Origin: Bacillota bacterium | GTDB lineage: Bacteria > Bacillota > Clostridia > Christensenellales > Aristaeellaceae | Length of the DNA: 13,445 nt | Assembly: GCA_023435435.1 (NCBI GenBank) | Contig: JAEYRW010000010.1 | Coordinates: 1 to 13,445 of the forward strand | Reading direction: 5' to 3' | Shown here: positions 12,641-13,445 of the stretch, one piece after another | Numbering within the stretch: the first letter of the stretch is position 1 | Layout of the letters: the number at the start of each line of letters is the position of its first letter | The notes under the pieces: generated by a model | What the model was told of the DNA's origin: nothing | What the model saw: the letters and a program-made list of their open reading frames with translations, nothing else | Database searches by the model: none | Translations under genes and position numbers: made by a program

Positions 12641-12669
12641 TGGACGCACATTCGCTTTTCTGGTATACT
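12641..12669 (+). promoter_or_regulatory. Promoter of the polysaccharide deacetylase gene
   Basis: TGGACG (12641-12646), 17-bp spacer, TATACT (12664-12669), with a TGG extended -10 just before it. About 30 bp before the ATG at 12700. It starts after the terminator at 12597-12630, so this gene has its own start site. Confidence 0.65.
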
Positions 12670-12699
12670 GTTGGAGAAATCCTTCCCCGGAGGTTTGCG

Positions 12700-13419
12700 A
12701 TGAAAAGGACCGCGCGGCGCGTTCTGATCCTGTCGGCGGCGCTTGTCGCGCTGGCGGCATGCGCGGTTGCGCTGTTTTTTGTTTCCAGGTCGAGAGATTT
12801 TCAATTTTTTGGCGGATTGGTCTCGTCCGTTCCCAACGGCGAAAACGAGATCGCCCTCACATTCGACGACGGGCCGACGGAAAACACATCCGCGATCCTC
12901 GAAACGCTCGCGGCGCTGGACGTAAAGGCGACGTTTTTTCTCTGCGGCGCGGCCATTGAAGAGAGGCCCGAGGATGCGCGGGCCATTGCCGAAGCTGGGC
13001 ACGCCATCGGCAACCACTCCTATTCCCATCGGCGGATGGTTCTCAAATCCTATGGCTATGTGAAGGACGAGGTCGACCGCACGAGCGCGCTGATCCGCGA
13101 AAGCGGGTACGAGGGCGAAATTTTCTTTCGTCCGCCGTATGGAAAGAAGCTGTTCACGCTTCCCTGTTATCTCAATCAAATCAGCATGGTGACCGCCATG
13201 TGGAGCGTCGAGCCGGAGACGGAGCTGGGGTATGGCGCTTCACCGGAGGCCATCGCGGACGCGGTGCTGGAGAGCGTCGAAAGCGGATCAATCATTCTTT
13301 TGCACCCCATGTACAATCCTGAAAACGTGCTGGCGGCATTGGACATCATCGTTCCGGCCCTGCGCGCGCGCGGGTACGTGTTCGCGACGCTGCCGGAGCT
13401 CTGCGCCGCGGGAAAGTGA
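12700..13419 (+). CDS. Membrane-anchored polysaccharide deacetylase (NodB/CE4)
   Basis: A 239-residue protein with an N-terminal membrane segment (about 8-28) and an outside NodB domain. CE4 motifs are complete: TFDDGP (54-59, catalytic base D56 and metal D57), HSYSH (106-110, metal H106 and H110), RPPYG (144-148), a W168 in AMWSVEP and LLHP (200-203, catalytic H202). It would remove acetyl groups from N-acetyl sugars of cell-wall or other surface glycan, such as peptidoglycan. LAAC at 18-21 looks like a lipobox, but hydrophobic residues go on to 28, so a transmembrane anchor is more likely. The start is set by GGAGG 6 nt upstream and an N-terminal KRTARR. The longer frame upstream runs through the promoter and is not coding. 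It is divergent to the GGDEF-RHH gene. Confidence 0.93.
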   Translation: MKRTARRVLILSAALVALAACAVALFFVSRSRDFQFFGGLVSSVPNGENEIALTFDDGPTENTSAILETLAALDVKATFFLCGAAIEERPEDARAIAEAGHAIGNHSYSHRRMVLKSYGYVKDEVDRTSALIRESGYEGEIFFRPPYGKKLFTLPCYLNQISMVTAMWSVEPETELGYGASPEAIADAVLESVESGSIILLHPMYNPENVLAALDIIVPALRARGYVFATLPELCAAGK

Positions 13420-13445
13420 AGGGGATTCATCGGACGACGGAGGCG

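Noticed and set aside
11851..12699. N-terminal extension of the deacetylase frame
   Set aside because: It runs antisense through the GGDEF-RHH gene, then through its promoter array and a terminator; the true start at 12700 has its own GGAGG and membrane anchor.
12760..12763. Lipoprotein lipobox (LAAC, residues 18-21) in the deacetylase
   Set aside because: The hydrophobic stretch continues past the cysteine to residue 28, which suits a transmembrane anchor better; the lipoprotein reading is only an alternative.

Overview
This is a G+C-rich, gene-dense bacterial segment. Strong GGAGG-type ribosome binding sites, family-level resemblance of several products to Clostridia/Bacilli proteins (BltD-like acetyltransferase, AadK/ANT(6)-type adenylyltransferase, Gram-positive-type NagB and thymidine kinase) and a membrane-anchored NodB-type deacetylase point to a high-GC Firmicute, probably an uncultured gut Clostridium relative. 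This placement is an inference; there is no rRNA or other marker gene in the window.

Left part (1-3137, + strand): a truncated palindromic repeat, then a closely packed run of a heparinase II/III-like protein lacking the usual catalytic signature, a spermidine-acetyltransferase-like GNAT, and an aminoglycoside 6-adenylyltransferase gene broken by two frameshifts. It ends in a 228-bp intergenic region full of hairpins: a 111-bp cloverleaf-like element (14-bp outer stem, three inner hairpins), then two more strong palindromes, the last of which belongs to the same family as the hairpin at base 1.

Middle (3138-10430, all - strand): a two-gene operon encoding a thymidine kinase fused to a GNAT domain, overlapping nagB by ATGA; a secreted protein with two beta-sandwich repeats and a clear terminator; a 450-bp gap holding a decayed + strand gene and back-to-back promoters; a GNAT / AAA-type ATPase pair coupled by GTGA; an MFS transporter overlapping a WbsX/GH99-like gene; and an HD-domain hydrolase.

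Right part (10582-13445): a membrane-anchored PAPS-type sulfotransferase (+), converging on a small gene (-) that joins a degenerate GGDEF domain (GGDQF) to a C-terminal ribbon-helix-helix DNA-binding domain, and a divergent polysaccharide deacetylase (+).

The most interesting signal is at the GGDEF-RHH gene. Its promoter is covered by four copies of a 9-bp AAGTATTAT-like repeat at an exact 14-bp period, overlapping both the -10 and -35 boxes. Ribbon-helix-helix repressors characteristically bind tandem arrays of short sites, so this looks like an autoregulated nucleotide-sensing repressor, with a cell-wall-type deacetylase divergently transcribed next door. The cloverleaf element and the thymidine kinase-GNAT fusion are the other leading leads.
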